Part shown: piece by piece, positions 9,543 through 17,591 of the stretch
How the letters are laid out: every line of letters begins with the position of its first letter
Numbering within the stretch: position 1 is the stretch's first letter
NCBI RefSeq assembly: GCF_001045445.1
Contig: NZ_LFNF01000003.1
Location: forward strand, 992,001-1,056,000
DNA length: 64,000 nucleotides
From: Chryseobacterium sp. BLS98
Lineage (GTDB): Bacteria > Bacteroidota > Bacteroidia > Flavobacteriales > Weeksellaceae
Direction of reading: 5' to 3'
Position numbers and translations under genes: made by a program
The notes under the pieces: model-generated
The model's database searches: none
The model's input: the letters and a program-made list of their open reading frames with translations, nothing else
What the model was told of the DNA's origin: nothing

Positions 9543-10467
9543 TGAAGTACTTTTTAAGGGATACCAATCACAGTTTATTCAGGGACATGAAATCTCGCTT
9601 CCAGAGCTTAATGCAGATCAAATAATGGATTTGTCTGGAGACGTCAATGGCAGTACTACAATTCATTATGTAAATTATAGCTTACAAATTTCCAAATTAC
9701 ATAAATTTCCCTTTTACACTGCAACAAACGTTGACGGGGAAATGTTTAAGAAGGCGCCAAGAAAAGATTATTGGCGTAAAGACCCAAGATTATCGAAAGA
9801 TGCACAGTGGGGAAATGAACTTTATACAGCTGCAAATAGCCAGTTCGACAGAGGTCATATGACAAAGCGTGAAGATGTTCAATGGGGCGATACGGTGGCT
9901 AAGGCATTGTATGCTGCAGATTCAACTTTCTATTTTCCAAATGCAGTTCCACAGCATAAAAGATTAAATAGGGTGATTTGGCGTAGTCTTGAGGATTATA
10001 TTTTACATACTGAATCAAAAGTAAATAATTTAAAAGTTTGTGTATTTACTGGACCGGTACTTTCTGATGAAAATCCGTTTTTTGTGACTCGAGTAGATAA
10101 TAGCGAAGTTAGAATTCCGATACTATTTTGGAAAGTAGTTATCTTCCAAAAAAATGATGGAAAACTTTATAGAGTTGGTTTTATGATGAATCAAAATAAG
10201 TTGCTCTTAGAAGACAATATTATAATGGATCTGGAAAATGACAGTGATTTATATATGAAGTTCAAGGATTCTGAAACATATCAGGTAAAAGTTCCCTTAA
10301 TTGAAGAACTTAGTGGAATAACCTTTTCTTCCGCCATCGATATTTACAATGATGAACGCTCTTTAAAACTTATATTAAATGAAATTGAAATCGATCCGGA
10401 TTTAGAAAGTGATGATTTGGATCCCAAAGATTTTTTAGGATTTACTATACAAAATATCGTACTTTAA
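9526..10467 (+). CDS. DNA/RNA non-specific endonuclease, DRGH type
   Basis: This 313-residue protein has the bba-metal nuclease core of the Endonuclease_NS (NucA/EndoG) family. DRGH at residues 108-111 gives the general base His111, and the metal-binding segment reads NAVPQHKRLN at 139-148, followed by WRSLEDYIL with Glu156. An extra N-terminal region of about 45 residues (LPELNADQIMDLSG) precedes the nuclease domain and has no assigned role. Most family members are secreted, but this one lacks a signal peptide, as expected for an effector that destroys DNA or RNA inside the infected cell. Its ATG lies 17 bases inside the protease gene in another frame, so the two effectors are translationally coupled. 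It is the last gene of the operon, followed 8 bases later by a strong hairpin. Confidence 0.85.
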   Translation: MAKIINEVLFKGYQSQFIQGHEISLPELNADQIMDLSGDVNGSTTIHYVNYSLQISKLHKFPFYTATNVDGEMFKKAPRKDYWRKDPRLSKDAQWGNELYTAANSQFDRGHMTKREDVQWGDTVAKALYAADSTFYFPNAVPQHKRLNRVIWRSLEDYILHTESKVNNLKVCVFTGPVLSDENPFFVTRVDNSEVRIPILFWKVVIFQKNDGKLYRVGFMMNQNKLLLEDNIIMDLENDSDLYMKFKDSETYQVKVPLIEELSGITFSSAIDIYNDERSLKLILNEIEIDPDLESDDLDPKDFLGFTIQNIVL

Positions 10468-10475
10468 AAATGAGA

Positions 10476-10508
10476 AAAAGTCAATAGGTGACACACCTAT
10501 TGACTTTT
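10476..10508 (+). terminator. Intrinsic terminator of the conflict operon
   Basis: A perfect 15-bp stem (10476-10490 pairing with 10494-10508) has a 3-base loop. The arms start with AAAAG and end with CTTTT, so it can act on both strands. It lies 8 bases after the nuclease stop codon, which supports treating 1801-10467 as one transcript. Confidence 0.8.
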
Positions 10509-10842
10509 AATGCTTTTATCTACTATAACAACTCACCATAAAAATTACTATCAACTTTATAAGTATGGTTGATCTTATCATTTTCACATTTGCCAATGAG
10601 GGAAGTAGGCTGGAATGTTGTACAGGTAAATGAATAGTTTAGACCAATAACTAAGTGTGAAGTGACTCAGAATAAGTTGGGATTGCACTTTCATTCAAAA
10701 AATATCTAGGTAAATAAAAAGGTATTTCATCTTTTAAAAATTAACAAAGTAATGCAACACTCATATGTTATTTTACTTTAATGATACATAGAGTTTTTAT
10801 TCTACTTAATATTTTCAAAGAACGATAATAATGGCAGAAGTA
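10509..10842. other. Non-coding gap after the conflict operon
   Basis: About 330 A+T-rich bases without a plausible gene or clear promoter separate the operon terminator from the tRNA-like remnant and integrase. Confidence 0.5.
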
Positions 10843-10871
10843 GTTCGACAGGATTCCCTCTCTCCCCGCCA
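10843..10871 (+). other. tRNA-Ser-like 3' end remnant, candidate attachment site
   Basis: The sequence GTTCGACAGGATTCCCTC, continuing to CTCTCCCCGCCA, resembles the T-loop and acceptor end of a serine tRNA, but no tRNA body lies upstream. It stands 250 bp before a tyrosine recombinase gene and is followed by a terminator hairpin, as after a real tRNA. A related copy (AATCCCTCACTCTCCGCA) lies at 32616-32642. Tyrosine recombinases commonly use tRNA 3' ends as attachment sites, so this is a candidate att site or scar. Confidence 0.5.
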
Positions 10872-10892
10872 GGTTGGAAACCAAAATAAGCT

Positions 10893-10926
10893 AAAACGCT
10901 GTAAACATCGATGTTTACAGCGTTTT
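10893..10926 (+). terminator. Perfect 17-bp palindromic terminator
   Basis: The arms at 10893-10909 and 10910-10926 are exact reverse complements centred on ATCGAT and end in a run of six T. It follows the tRNA-like remnant, as expected for the terminator of the parental tRNA gene captured together with its 3' end. Confidence 0.75.
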
Positions 10927-10967
10927 TTGTTTTAGCACAGGCGTCAGAAAAAACAAAAAAGGCCATA

Positions 10968-10993
10968 TTAAAAGTGACCTATTCAGTGACCTA
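10968..10993 (+). repeat. Short direct repeat before the integrase
   Basis: The 10-base unit AGTGACCTAT occurs twice, 12 bases apart, and an inverted near-copy (ATAGGTTACT) follows about 20 bases downstream. Placed between a candidate att site and the integrase gene, these could be arm-type recombinase binding sites; that is inference. Confidence 0.35.
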
Positions 10994-11121
10994 TCGTAAA
11001 AATATCAAAATAGGTTACTGGAATCTTTGGAAAGCCCGACCAATAGGCAGTCTAACGATTGAACATCTTGCAAAAAGTGGTAACAAAAAGTAAATTATTA
11101 AACCATTAAAGTTATCACACA

Positions 11122-12363
11122 ATGAACAAAACATTCAACCTGTTATTCTACATCAAAAAGAATAAAATCAGAACAAACGGAACCGCTCCCATCTACTTAC
11201 GAATTACGATAGACGGCAAGGCAGCCGACATTGCTGCTAAAAGGTATATCGATCCGAAGAAATGGGATGTTAAAGCACACAAGGCATTAGGAAATACTCA
11301 AGAAGCCAAAACGCTGAATCTTTATCTAAAAACTTTGGAACAGAAAGTTTACGATTTCCATTACCTGATGCTGAAAGAAGAAAACTTTGTAACTGCAGAG
11401 AGTTTAAAATCTAAACTGCTTGGAACAGATATTGAGCAAAGAATGCTTATTCCGATATTCCAGGAAGATAATGACAAAGTGGAAGCTTTGGTCGCTCAGG
11501 ATTTTGCCCCAGGAACATTGGAGTGCTATAAAACATCTTTAAAGCATACCCAGGAATTCATTAATTGGAAATACAAAGTTTCTGATATCGACATCACGCA
11601 AATCGATCACGGTTTTATGAGTGATTACGACTTCTGGCTCCGCAGTGTCCGTAAATGTGGAAACAATACAGCTGTGAAATACCTCAAGAATTTCAAAAAG
11701 ATCATTCGGTTGTGTATGGCGCACGACTGGATTAGTAAAGACCCTTTTTGGGCTACAAAGCAAAAATCAAAGCTATGGAGCGTCCTTACCAAAGGAGAAA
11801 TTCAGATCTATGAAAAGAAATTCGCGTCAGATCGATTGAGCCAAGTTCGCAATATCTTTATATTCAGCTGTTATACCGGCCTGGCCTATGTGGATGTCAA
11901 GCAATTGTCTAAGTCTAACATCAACGTTGGGATTGATGGCGATCAATGGGTTTTCACTCATCGTCAAAAGACCGATACTTCAACTAGGGTTCCGTTATTG
12001 CCTGTAGCTCAGGAACTGGTTTTAAAATATGAGAATTATTTGCAATGTGTGAATTCAGATGTTTTATTCCCTATTCTTAGCAATCAGAAAATGAATTCGT
12101 ATTTGAAGGAAATTGCGAGTGTTTGCGGTATCAATAAAGATTTAACTTTCCATATCGCAAGGCATACGTTTGCGACTACTGTTACTTTGTCCAATGGTGT
12201 CCCTATTGAAAGTGTAAGTAAAATGCTCGGGCATACGAATATTAAGACTACCCAGCATTATGCGAAGATTTTGGATAAGAAAGTGAGTGATGATATGGTT
12301 GCATTAAAGGATTTATTTAACACTAAAAATATCAGTGGTTTAAACAACAATAAAAGATTATAA
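11122..12363 (+). CDS. Tyrosine recombinase/integrase of the Bacteroidota element type
   Basis: This 413-residue integrase has an N-terminal arm-binding domain (about 1-95, starting NKTFNLLFYIKKNK), a SAM-like core-binding domain (about 115-210) and a catalytic domain (about 220-395). Active-site residues visible are Lys283, His344 and Arg347 (HIARHTF), His371 (MLGHTN) and the nucleophile Tyr380 (TTQHYAKI). The usual first catalytic arginine in TGLR is replaced: the sequence reads CYTGLAYVDV at 250-259. Absence of that Arg is known for the CTnDOT integrase IntDOT and its relatives, which points to an integrative or conjugative element integrase. It lies beside a tRNA-like remnant upstream and a truncated VOC gene downstream, marking a recombination boundary. 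Which flank it mobilised cannot be decided from one sequence. Confidence 0.9.
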   Translation: MNKTFNLLFYIKKNKIRTNGTAPIYLRITIDGKAADIAAKRYIDPKKWDVKAHKALGNTQEAKTLNLYLKTLEQKVYDFHYLMLKEENFVTAESLKSKLLGTDIEQRMLIPIFQEDNDKVEALVAQDFAPGTLECYKTSLKHTQEFINWKYKVSDIDITQIDHGFMSDYDFWLRSVRKCGNNTAVKYLKNFKKIIRLCMAHDWISKDPFWATKQKSKLWSVLTKGEIQIYEKKFASDRLSQVRNIFIFSCYTGLAYVDVKQLSKSNINVGIDGDQWVFTHRQKTDTSTRVPLLPVAQELVLKYENYLQCVNSDVLFPILSNQKMNSYLKEIASVCGINKDLTFHIARHTFATTVTLSNGVPIESVSKMLGHTNIKTTQHYAKILDKKVSDDMVALKDLFNTKNISGLNNNKRL

Positions 12364-12450
12364 TTTTCAGAAATTTCTAATTGTGTTGACTTGAAAAATC
12401 ATTTAGACAGCTAAACTATTTATGGGAATTTATTTTTTCTGTTATTTTTA

Positions 12451-12714
12451 TCCACACATGATCATTACCTAATGCTGCAGAAAGATGATCTGCAATTGCA
12501 TTTTTTTGAATTTAAAAACCTTGTTCCGGCCGAAAATTATGGACAAATCTACATCCGGACGACATCCATTGAAAATTTGTACAATACTTTCATCGAAAAT
12601 AAAGTTCCAATACATCCCAATGGAAATTTAGCGGAAAAACCTTGGGGACAAAAAGAATTTTCCATTCTTGACCCCGATAGTAATCTGATCACATTTGGAG
12701 AAGCAATGAATTAA
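12451..12714 (+). pseudogene. VOC/glyoxalase-bleomycin resistance family gene, 5' truncated
   Basis: The frame encodes about 88 residues that match the C-terminal part of a vicinal-oxygen-chelate protein: a strand HYLMLQKDDLQLHFFEF, then YIRTTSIENLYNTF, the turn PWGQKEFSILDPDSN and a closing Phe-Gly-Glu. Complete single-domain members have about 115-125 residues and begin with a beta-alpha-beta unit that is missing here. The frame is open a few codons before the first ATG (12472), into sequence that is no longer VOC-like. The break lies about 90 bases after the integrase stop, so insertion of the integrase-bearing element probably removed the 5' end. A short functional product from 12472 cannot be excluded. 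Confidence 0.6.
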
Positions 12715-12823
12715 AAACAACTTTGAAGTAAGAGATTACATCGTAAAACATTCGTATGAAGATCATTCTCATTCCAGAGCATTTCTGGCATTATTTTATC
12801 AACACTAATGATAAAAATGGGAA

Positions 12824-13330
12824 ATGAAAGATCTACTATTTGAAAATTGGGAAAAGCTTGGAAAGGTCGCATTAATGACCATTGCCTCTTTTGTTATTCT
12901 ATTCCTTTTCATCAGGGTCTCAGGAAAAAGAACCCTGGCCAAGTTCAACGCTTTTGATTTTGTGGTCACGGTCGCTCTGGGTTCCACATTGGCCTATATG
13001 ATGCTTGCAATGGTTCCATTGGCAGAGGGTGTAATGGTCTTATTTCTGATAATAGCCTTACAATACCTGTTCGCGAAATTGGCCAGTACTTCCGATAAGA
13101 TGGAGCACCTTATCAATTCCTATTCGCGCTTACTGTTCTATAAAGGCAAATACCTCAAAGACAATATGAACACCGAGGCCATAACGGTTGATGAGATCAA
13201 CGCTGTAGTACGTCAGGAAGGACTTGAAAAGTTAGATGATGTTCTGGCAGTTGTCATCGAGCTCAATGGAGAGATCAGTGTCATCAAAAAATCGGATACT
13301 CCGGGTGGTAAAAGTTCTTTGGATCCCTGA
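12824..13330 (+). CDS. DUF421 (YetF-like) membrane protein
   Basis: This 168-residue protein has about three N-terminal membrane segments (roughly residues 16-36, 48-64 and 68-86) and a cytoplasmic C-terminal domain. The segment RVSGKRTLAKFNAFDFVVTV is the family signature of DUF421 proteins, where a GKR motif is followed by a loop and an FDFVVTVALG helix. The C-terminal part (EINAVVRQEGLEKLDDVLAV) matches the conserved soluble domain of YetF-type proteins, whose biochemical role is unknown. Length and domain order fit small flavobacterial members. It stands alone between the VOC remnant and the convergent hydrolase gene, without obvious operon partners. Confidence 0.85.
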   Translation: MKDLLFENWEKLGKVALMTIASFVILFLFIRVSGKRTLAKFNAFDFVVTVALGSTLAYMMLAMVPLAEGVMVLFLIIALQYLFAKLASTSDKMEHLINSYSRLLFYKGKYLKDNMNTEAITVDEINAVVRQEGLEKLDDVLAVVIELNGEISVIKKSDTPGGKSSLDP

Positions 13331-13451
13331 CGGTAAATAAAAAAACATAGATGATCTGTATGAAGTATTGTCTGTATGAAACAATTTGATTATTATACCT
13401 AATAGTTTTACTTCACTAAAGGATCATGTTAGCAGGGATTATTTTGAAAAT

Positions 13452-14612
13452 CTATTTTTTAGTCTTAACTGTTTTTAGCCAACTTTGATAGATCGGAAAC
13501 CAGACCCGGTCACCATTGGATCCGTTACATAGAACGATGATGCCGCTTTTCGTTGGCAGATCCAAAAATAGAGCAGCACTCCAGCCTACATTTTCGCCGG
13601 TGTGTCCTATGGTTCTGAAACCTTCATAATTCATAAAACGATATCCCAGTCCGCTTTCACCTTCTTTGGAACTTGGAAGAACAGGCGTTTCCATTAACTT
13701 GATGGTGCTCGGTTTCAAGACTTTATTCAATTGTTTTGGATTACGGTTAATTGACAATTCTGCAAAATGTGCCAGATCTTTGATAGTGGTCTGAAGTCCT
13801 GCCGCTGCTTTTTCAGTGAAAATTCGGTTTTTTATAGGATTACCATTCTCGTCATATGCCGTTGCTGAAGTAGCCATCATTTCTATTGTCCATTCATAAT
13901 TGGTATTCTTCATTCCAAGTGGTAGGAAGATATTATTTTTCATATATGTGGCAAAACTCTGGTTCGTTCTCTCTTCCAGGAGCAGTTGTGCAAGAGTGTA
14001 GCCTCCCCCGGAATAGTCCCATTTAGTTCCCGGCTCGCTGATAAGATGTACGGTTTCACCATTACGTTTGGTTTTTCCGTTCAGTGATTCTTCCAGACCA
14101 AGCAGTGATATTCCTTGGTCTGATCCTCCGTAACCGTGTACCGAAAGCCCTGCAGTATGGCTTAAGATCCGTCTCAGTGTTACTTTTGATCTGTCAAATT
14201 TAGATTCCGGTAGATGCCATCGGGTTAGATACTCATCAACAGGGTCGTCCAGTTTAATAAGATCTTTTTCAGTGAGCTGCATAAAGCCCCAGGCTGAGAC
14301 CAGCTTCGAGATGGAGCCAATATTAAAGATCGTTTCAGAGGTTACAGGCTTTTTGCTTGCAAGATCCGCATAACCGATCGATTGTATCCAGGCAACTTTT
14401 CCATCCCGGATCACGGCTACCGCAACTCCGGGAATATTATTTTTTACAGTAAGTTCCCGTCCTAACACTCCAATTTCCTTATACAGCGGATCTGTTGTAT
14501 GAAGAATTGCATTCTGGGAATGTCTGGTTGCCGAACAAGAGAAAATCATTCCCAAACAGACGATCAACAAGGTCAATGAGAAGAAGCTTTTTAGGTGAAT
14601 ATTATTTCCCAT
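13452..14612 (-). CDS. Beta-lactamase-family serine hydrolase lipoprotein
   Basis: This 386-residue exported protein has a hydrophobic signal and a lipobox-like MIFSC with Cys26, so it is likely anchored to a membrane by lipid. The penicillin-binding-protein fold is shown by the Ser-x-x-Lys motif SISK at 100-103, the Tyr-containing motif DYSGGGYTL and the KTG-equivalent IGHTGENVG near the C-terminus. These are features of the class C-like (Pfam Beta-lactamase) esterases and D-alanyl peptidases rather than proof of antibiotic resistance. Residues after 330 (YRFMNYEGF, IIVLCNGSNGD) complete the domain. It could share a transcript with the DUF6265 gene upstream (69-base gap). The substrate cannot be inferred. 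Confidence 0.85.
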   Translation of the reverse strand: MGNNIHLKSFFSLTLLIVCLGMIFSCSATRHSQNAILHTTDPLYKEIGVLGRELTVKNNIPGVAVAVIRDGKVAWIQSIGYADLASKKPVTSETIFNIGSISKLVSAWGFMQLTEKDLIKLDDPVDEYLTRWHLPESKFDRSKVTLRRILSHTAGLSVHGYGGSDQGISLLGLEESLNGKTKRNGETVHLISEPGTKWDYSGGGYTLAQLLLEERTNQSFATYMKNNIFLPLGMKNTNYEWTIEMMATSATAYDENGNPIKNRIFTEKAAAGLQTTIKDLAHFAELSINRNPKQLNKVLKPSTIKLMETPVLPSSKEGESGLGYRFMNYEGFRTIGHTGENVGWSAALFLDLPTKSGIIVLCNGSNGDRVWFPIYQSWLKTVKTKK

Positions 14613-14681
14613 AAATTTTAATTAGCCAATATTCAAATATCCGAAATAATAATCAGCTGCAATAAAATATTAATTACGTTT

Positions 14682-15164
14682 TTATCTTTTCACTCGTTTC
14701 ATTGGGAAGGTCTGTTCGCGTTTCTGTCCGTTTTTTGTTCCTGAAATTTCGGCTATCAATGAATCGGAAGTAATTTTTGTGTAAGCAATGATCTGCGGAA
14801 AGTCGTGCTGTGGGTTTTCAAAGACCAATTGATTTTCTGAAATTGCTTTGGCGACAAAACGAACAGGTAGACCTTCATTTTGATTTTTAACAGTCGGAAT
14901 GTAAAACAGCTTTTTATTTTCCTGCACGAGCCGGATATTTTCAAAAACGATCGTGTCTTTGCCCCTCATACTATAACTTTTCCCCGATAATTCATTATTG
15001 TCAGCTTTGGTCCAGCTTTCATAGATACTGCCTTTCTGGGTTTTATTTTCCCAGGTACCGACCAGCCATTCAGCTTTTTGAATGTCTTTTTTCTGCTTTA
15101 TTGTCCAGGCATTAAAAATAATCAAACCGACTACTGTAATAAAAAATTTTGCTCCTGTTCTCAT
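14682..15164 (-). CDS. DUF6265 family exported protein
   Basis: This 160-residue protein starts with a basic N-terminus and one hydrophobic segment (FFITVVGLIIFNAW), so it is exported or membrane-tethered. The mature part opens with AEWLVGTWEN, the recurrent start of DUF6265 beta-barrel-like domains, followed by YESWTK, FVAKAISENQLVFENPQHDF and a C-terminal REQTFPMKR. The function of the family is unknown; its single-barrel layout suggests ligand binding. It precedes the serine hydrolase gene on the same strand and follows the AraC regulator gene with an 80-base gap, so the three may form a loose regulated cluster. Confidence 0.75.
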   Translation of the reverse strand: MRTGAKFFITVVGLIIFNAWTIKQKKDIQKAEWLVGTWENKTQKGSIYESWTKADNNELSGKSYSMRGKDTIVFENIRLVQENKKLFYIPTVKNQNEGLPVRFVAKAISENQLVFENPQHDFPQIIAYTKITSDSLIAEISGTKNGQKREQTFPMKRVKR

Positions 15165-15244
15165 AATTTTACCTAGTTAAATGAATTGTCATTTAGCAAA
15201 GTTGCGATGTTTTTGAAAACTAAAATTGTAAAAATGGGACAAGT

Positions 15245-16060
15245 CTAATCCGTGCCGTAAAAAAGTGAGGACATCTTAAGGTGACTACCGTAAAATTCTT
15301 TGGGCGTAGATCCTGTAAATTCTTTAAAATCTTTGATAAAGTGCGCTTGGTCGTAATACTCGTTTTCGTAAGCCAGTTCTGCAAGGTTGGAGAACTGATC
15401 GTTCAGCAACATTTTGAGTGCAGCCTGCAATCGAAACGTCCTGGATAGTTGCTTAGGACTGAGGCCAATGGCTGAAGAAAATTTGCGTAACAATTGTCTT
15501 CGATTGATTTTAGAGTCTCTGGAGAGTTTATCGACCGAGAGTTGTCCATTGGCTGTTACAATAGTTTCAACAGTTGATTTTACAATGCGGTCAATGGTTT
15601 CGATGTCGGTCAGTCGATTAAGTAAAAATATTTCAATAAGCTTTCTTCTTTCTGAAGTAGAATTGGCATTTAACACCTGTTGCTCAATTTCCTGTCCGTC
15701 CTTTCCAAATAGCTTTTCCAATGAAACAGCTGTATTTTCCATCTCTTTTATTGAAATGGTGGTAAAAGGCAAAAATCCTTCGGGACGAAAGCGAACGGAG
15801 AAAATTCCTGTCTCGCCGGTTGGCTGAATCTCAAGCGGCCGTGTCAGTTGTCCTATGACAAAACACCTGGGCTGGATAATGCTATTCCCATTATTTAAGT
15901 ATTGTTTGTATGGATCTCCATAATGAAAGATCATCTCCATACATCCGTCAGGAACGATGATTTGCTTTTCAGGCGTTTCTTCTTTCGGGCTTTCTAACGT
16001 CCAATAACATTTGATAAATGCTATCAATTCCTGATTCGGTTCAAATGTCTGGTAATTCAT
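15245..16060 (-). CDS. AraC-family transcriptional regulator with DUF6597 sensor domain
   Basis: This 271-residue regulator has an N-terminal domain (about 1-145) beginning FEPNQELIAFIKCYWTLE and including VPDGCMEMIFHYGD and VRFRPEGF, which match the DUF6597 sensing domain often fused to AraC-type helix-turn-helix domains. The C-terminal about 100 residues form two helix-turn-helix units, ending in YYDQAHFIKDFKEFTGSTPKEF, the classic second recognition region. It probably binds DNA as a dimer and controls the two genes downstream on the same strand (DUF6265 protein and hydrolase), its own promoter, or both. A candidate -7 box lies at 16108-16115, and four dyad-like repeats start just upstream of it (16133-16289). 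Confidence 0.85.
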   Translation of the reverse strand: MNYQTFEPNQELIAFIKCYWTLESPKEETPEKQIIVPDGCMEMIFHYGDPYKQYLNNGNSIIQPRCFVIGQLTRPLEIQPTGETGIFSVRFRPEGFLPFTTISIKEMENTAVSLEKLFGKDGQEIEQQVLNANSTSERRKLIEIFLLNRLTDIETIDRIVKSTVETIVTANGQLSVDKLSRDSKINRRQLLRKFSSAIGLSPKQLSRTFRLQAALKMLLNDQFSNLAELAYENEYYDQAHFIKDFKEFTGSTPKEFYGSHLKMSSLFYGTD

Positions 16061-16107
16061 CTGGCTTCTTTTGACAGAATTATTCTACTTAAAACTTCAA
16101 AGTAAAT

Positions 16108-16115
16108 CAAATATA
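16108..16115 (-). promoter_or_regulatory. Candidate -7 box of the AraC regulator gene
   Basis: On the minus strand the sequence is TATATTTG, an exact match to the Bacteroidota -7 consensus TAnnTTTG, 48 bases before the start codon at 16060. The matching -33 element would fall at about 16133-16140, which is the beginning of the first dyad repeat, so a protein bound there would compete with RNA polymerase. Confidence 0.45.
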
Positions 16116-16132
16116 ATCAATCTTTGTATAAA

Positions 16133-16289
16133 CCTGCGTAATGTAAATACAGGTCAATCGGAATAACACACGTTGTGCTTGTTTTACGCACATTTCCCGG
16201 GTAGATGCGTAAAATAGATACAAGTTATACGCCGACCTGTGTAAAAAGGATACAGGTAAATCCAAAACCTGCGTAAAAAAGATACATAA
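16133..16289. repeat. Four related 22-bp operator-like repeats
   Basis: Units at 16133-16154, 16204-16225, 16236-16257 and 16268-16289 share the pattern CCTGCGTAAAAnAGATACAGGT. Units two, three and four are spaced exactly 32 bases apart, about three helical turns. Units one and three are dyads (ACCTG..CAGGT and ACCTGT..ACAGGT), and an inverted half-copy (TTTTACGCA) lies at 16182-16190. They sit directly upstream of the AraC regulator promoter and could be binding sites of that regulator, or iterons linked to the small element genes on the right. Confidence 0.6.
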
Positions 16290-16330
16290 CGACAACAGGA
16301 TAAAAATGCCAGCTTTCCTTTTTCTCATTT

Positions 16331-16734
16331 TAGAGCTCTGAAAAATAAGTTTACAAAAAACAAATATTGATTTTCAATCAACTACGATTTTAATGTAATT
16401 TCTTTTTCCGATTTTTAGAACTCTGAAAAACAACATCCATTTTAACAGCAAGATGTGTCTTTGTATATACAAACTTTTCAAGTTGTACATCCAAAAACTC
16501 TCTTGCTTTTTTTGCAAAAAGGGGAAAAAACTGCGGAACTTGTTTTTTGTTTTCTTTGAAATCAGGTTTAAGATTCCAGATTAATCCAATTTATTCTTTT
16601 TTAATCTCCAAAGATTCCAGAATCATCCACATTCGTCTTGTTTGGCCCAGCTACTATTAAGACTATTGTTTTCAAGGTTTTGATGTTCCAACTTTGTAGA
16701 AGAAAATTTAGTCAAAAACAAAAATGAAATAACT
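16331..16734. other. Non-coding gap
   Basis: These 404 A+T-rich bases have no plausible gene. Several runs such as AATCCAATTTATTC and AGATTCCAGA(A/T)T occur twice near 16570-16625, but no promoter of the strict consensus is seen; CAACTTTG at 16689-16696 is one base off the TAnnTTTG box and may serve the gene at 16735. Confidence 0.4.
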
Positions 16735-16995
16735 ATGATAGTAAACCTCATCACAAAGGAAGACCTTCAGGAATTTAAAATAAAATTGCTGGAAGACATA
16801 CAAAACCTGTTTCAAATCAAGATTTCCCAGCAGAAATTATGGCTGCGTTCGTCAGAGGTCAAAGCAATTCTGAAAATTTCTTCCGGAACAGAGCAAAATT
16901 TACGTATTAACGGAACCTTATCTTACACCCGTGTCGGCGGAACACTATATTACAATTACAAAGACATCGAAGAAATGCTGAAGAAGAAGCAATGA
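16735..16995 (+). CDS. Small helix-turn-helix protein, excisionase-like
   Basis: This 86-residue protein has an N-terminal amphipathic helix (LITKEDLQEFKIKLLEDIQ) and a C-terminal winged helix with LWLRSSEVKAILKIS, LRINGTLSYTRVGGTLYY and DIEEMLKKK. The pattern of a recognition helix followed by a hairpin with a Gly-Gly turn and a tyrosine pair is that of the MerR/excisionase-like HTH_17 group found beside Bacteroidota mobile elements, where such proteins direct excision or repress element genes. It is followed 25 bases later by another small element-type gene. I infer a role in control or excision of the neighbouring island. Confidence 0.7.
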   Translation: MIVNLITKEDLQEFKIKLLEDIQNLFQIKISQQKLWLRSSEVKAILKISSGTEQNLRINGTLSYTRVGGTLYYNYKDIEEMLKKKQ

Positions 16996-17020
16996 TAGTT
17001 CACAACAGCGAAACCAAATT

Positions 17021-17353
17021 ATGAATTATATCAAACATCTTACAGCTTTTTATGAAAAAGTGGCTCAGGATAACACGCTTAATCCATCACACATCAGCCC
17101 CTATTTAGCCTTATTCCAATTCTGGAATTTCAGCCGTTTCCGAAATCCGGTCAGTATTTCCCGCGATGAAGTGATGCGCATCAGTAAAATCCGTTCAAAA
17201 GCCACCTATCATAAATGCCTGAAGAATCTCCATTCTTCAGGCTATATTGATTATCAGCCATCTTATAATCCGTTTCAGGGAAGTCAGGTGGTAATGTTGG
17301 ATTTTGGTGGGGAGTTGAAGTATAGTGGGAAGAAAACAACAATGAGTAAGTGA
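17021..17353 (+). CDS. Small winged-helix-like protein of mobile-element type
   Basis: This 110-residue protein reads FYEKVAQDNTLNPSHISPYLALFQFWN, then ISRDEVMRISKIRSKATYHKCL and YIDYQPSYNPFQGS. A helix-turn-helix (SRDEVMRISKI..KATYHKCLKNLH) with a following wing is plausible. Proteins of this size and composition commonly accompany an excisionase-like gene in Bacteroidota integrative elements, where their role is uncharacterised. It shares a likely transcript with the gene at 16735. The stretch from its stop to the sspB promoter is free of genes. Confidence 0.6.
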   Translation: MNYIKHLTAFYEKVAQDNTLNPSHISPYLALFQFWNFSRFRNPVSISRDEVMRISKIRSKATYHKCLKNLHSSGYIDYQPSYNPFQGSQVVMLDFGGELKYSGKKTTMSK

Positions 17354-17591
17354 ACTTTCTGAAAAATAAATTTTATATTATTCTATTAATCAAACTTTGC
17401 AGAAATTAATTATATCTAGATAATGGTGCTCAAAGCAAAAGCCATTTTAATGTATTCTTTTAAATATAAAAACGTTATAGGATAAAAAGCGTTATTTTAA
17501 ATTGTAAAAAACAATAAAAAATTCTACACTTTCTGTTTTTTCAATGGTGTCAATAGCGGATAAAATTCGTCAAAAATAAATGTAAAAAAGC

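Noticed and set aside
10841..10871. Complete tRNA-Ser gene
   Set aside because: Only the acceptor/T-loop end is present; no D-arm or anticodon sequence lies upstream, and the same holds near 32616-32642.
10911..11093. 60-codon frame before the integrase
   Set aside because: Its ATG lies inside the palindromic terminator and its body overlaps the direct repeats that look like recombinase sites.
16107..16328. 73-codon minus-strand frame
   Set aside because: It coincides exactly with the dyad repeats, whose repetition explains its open frame better than coding.
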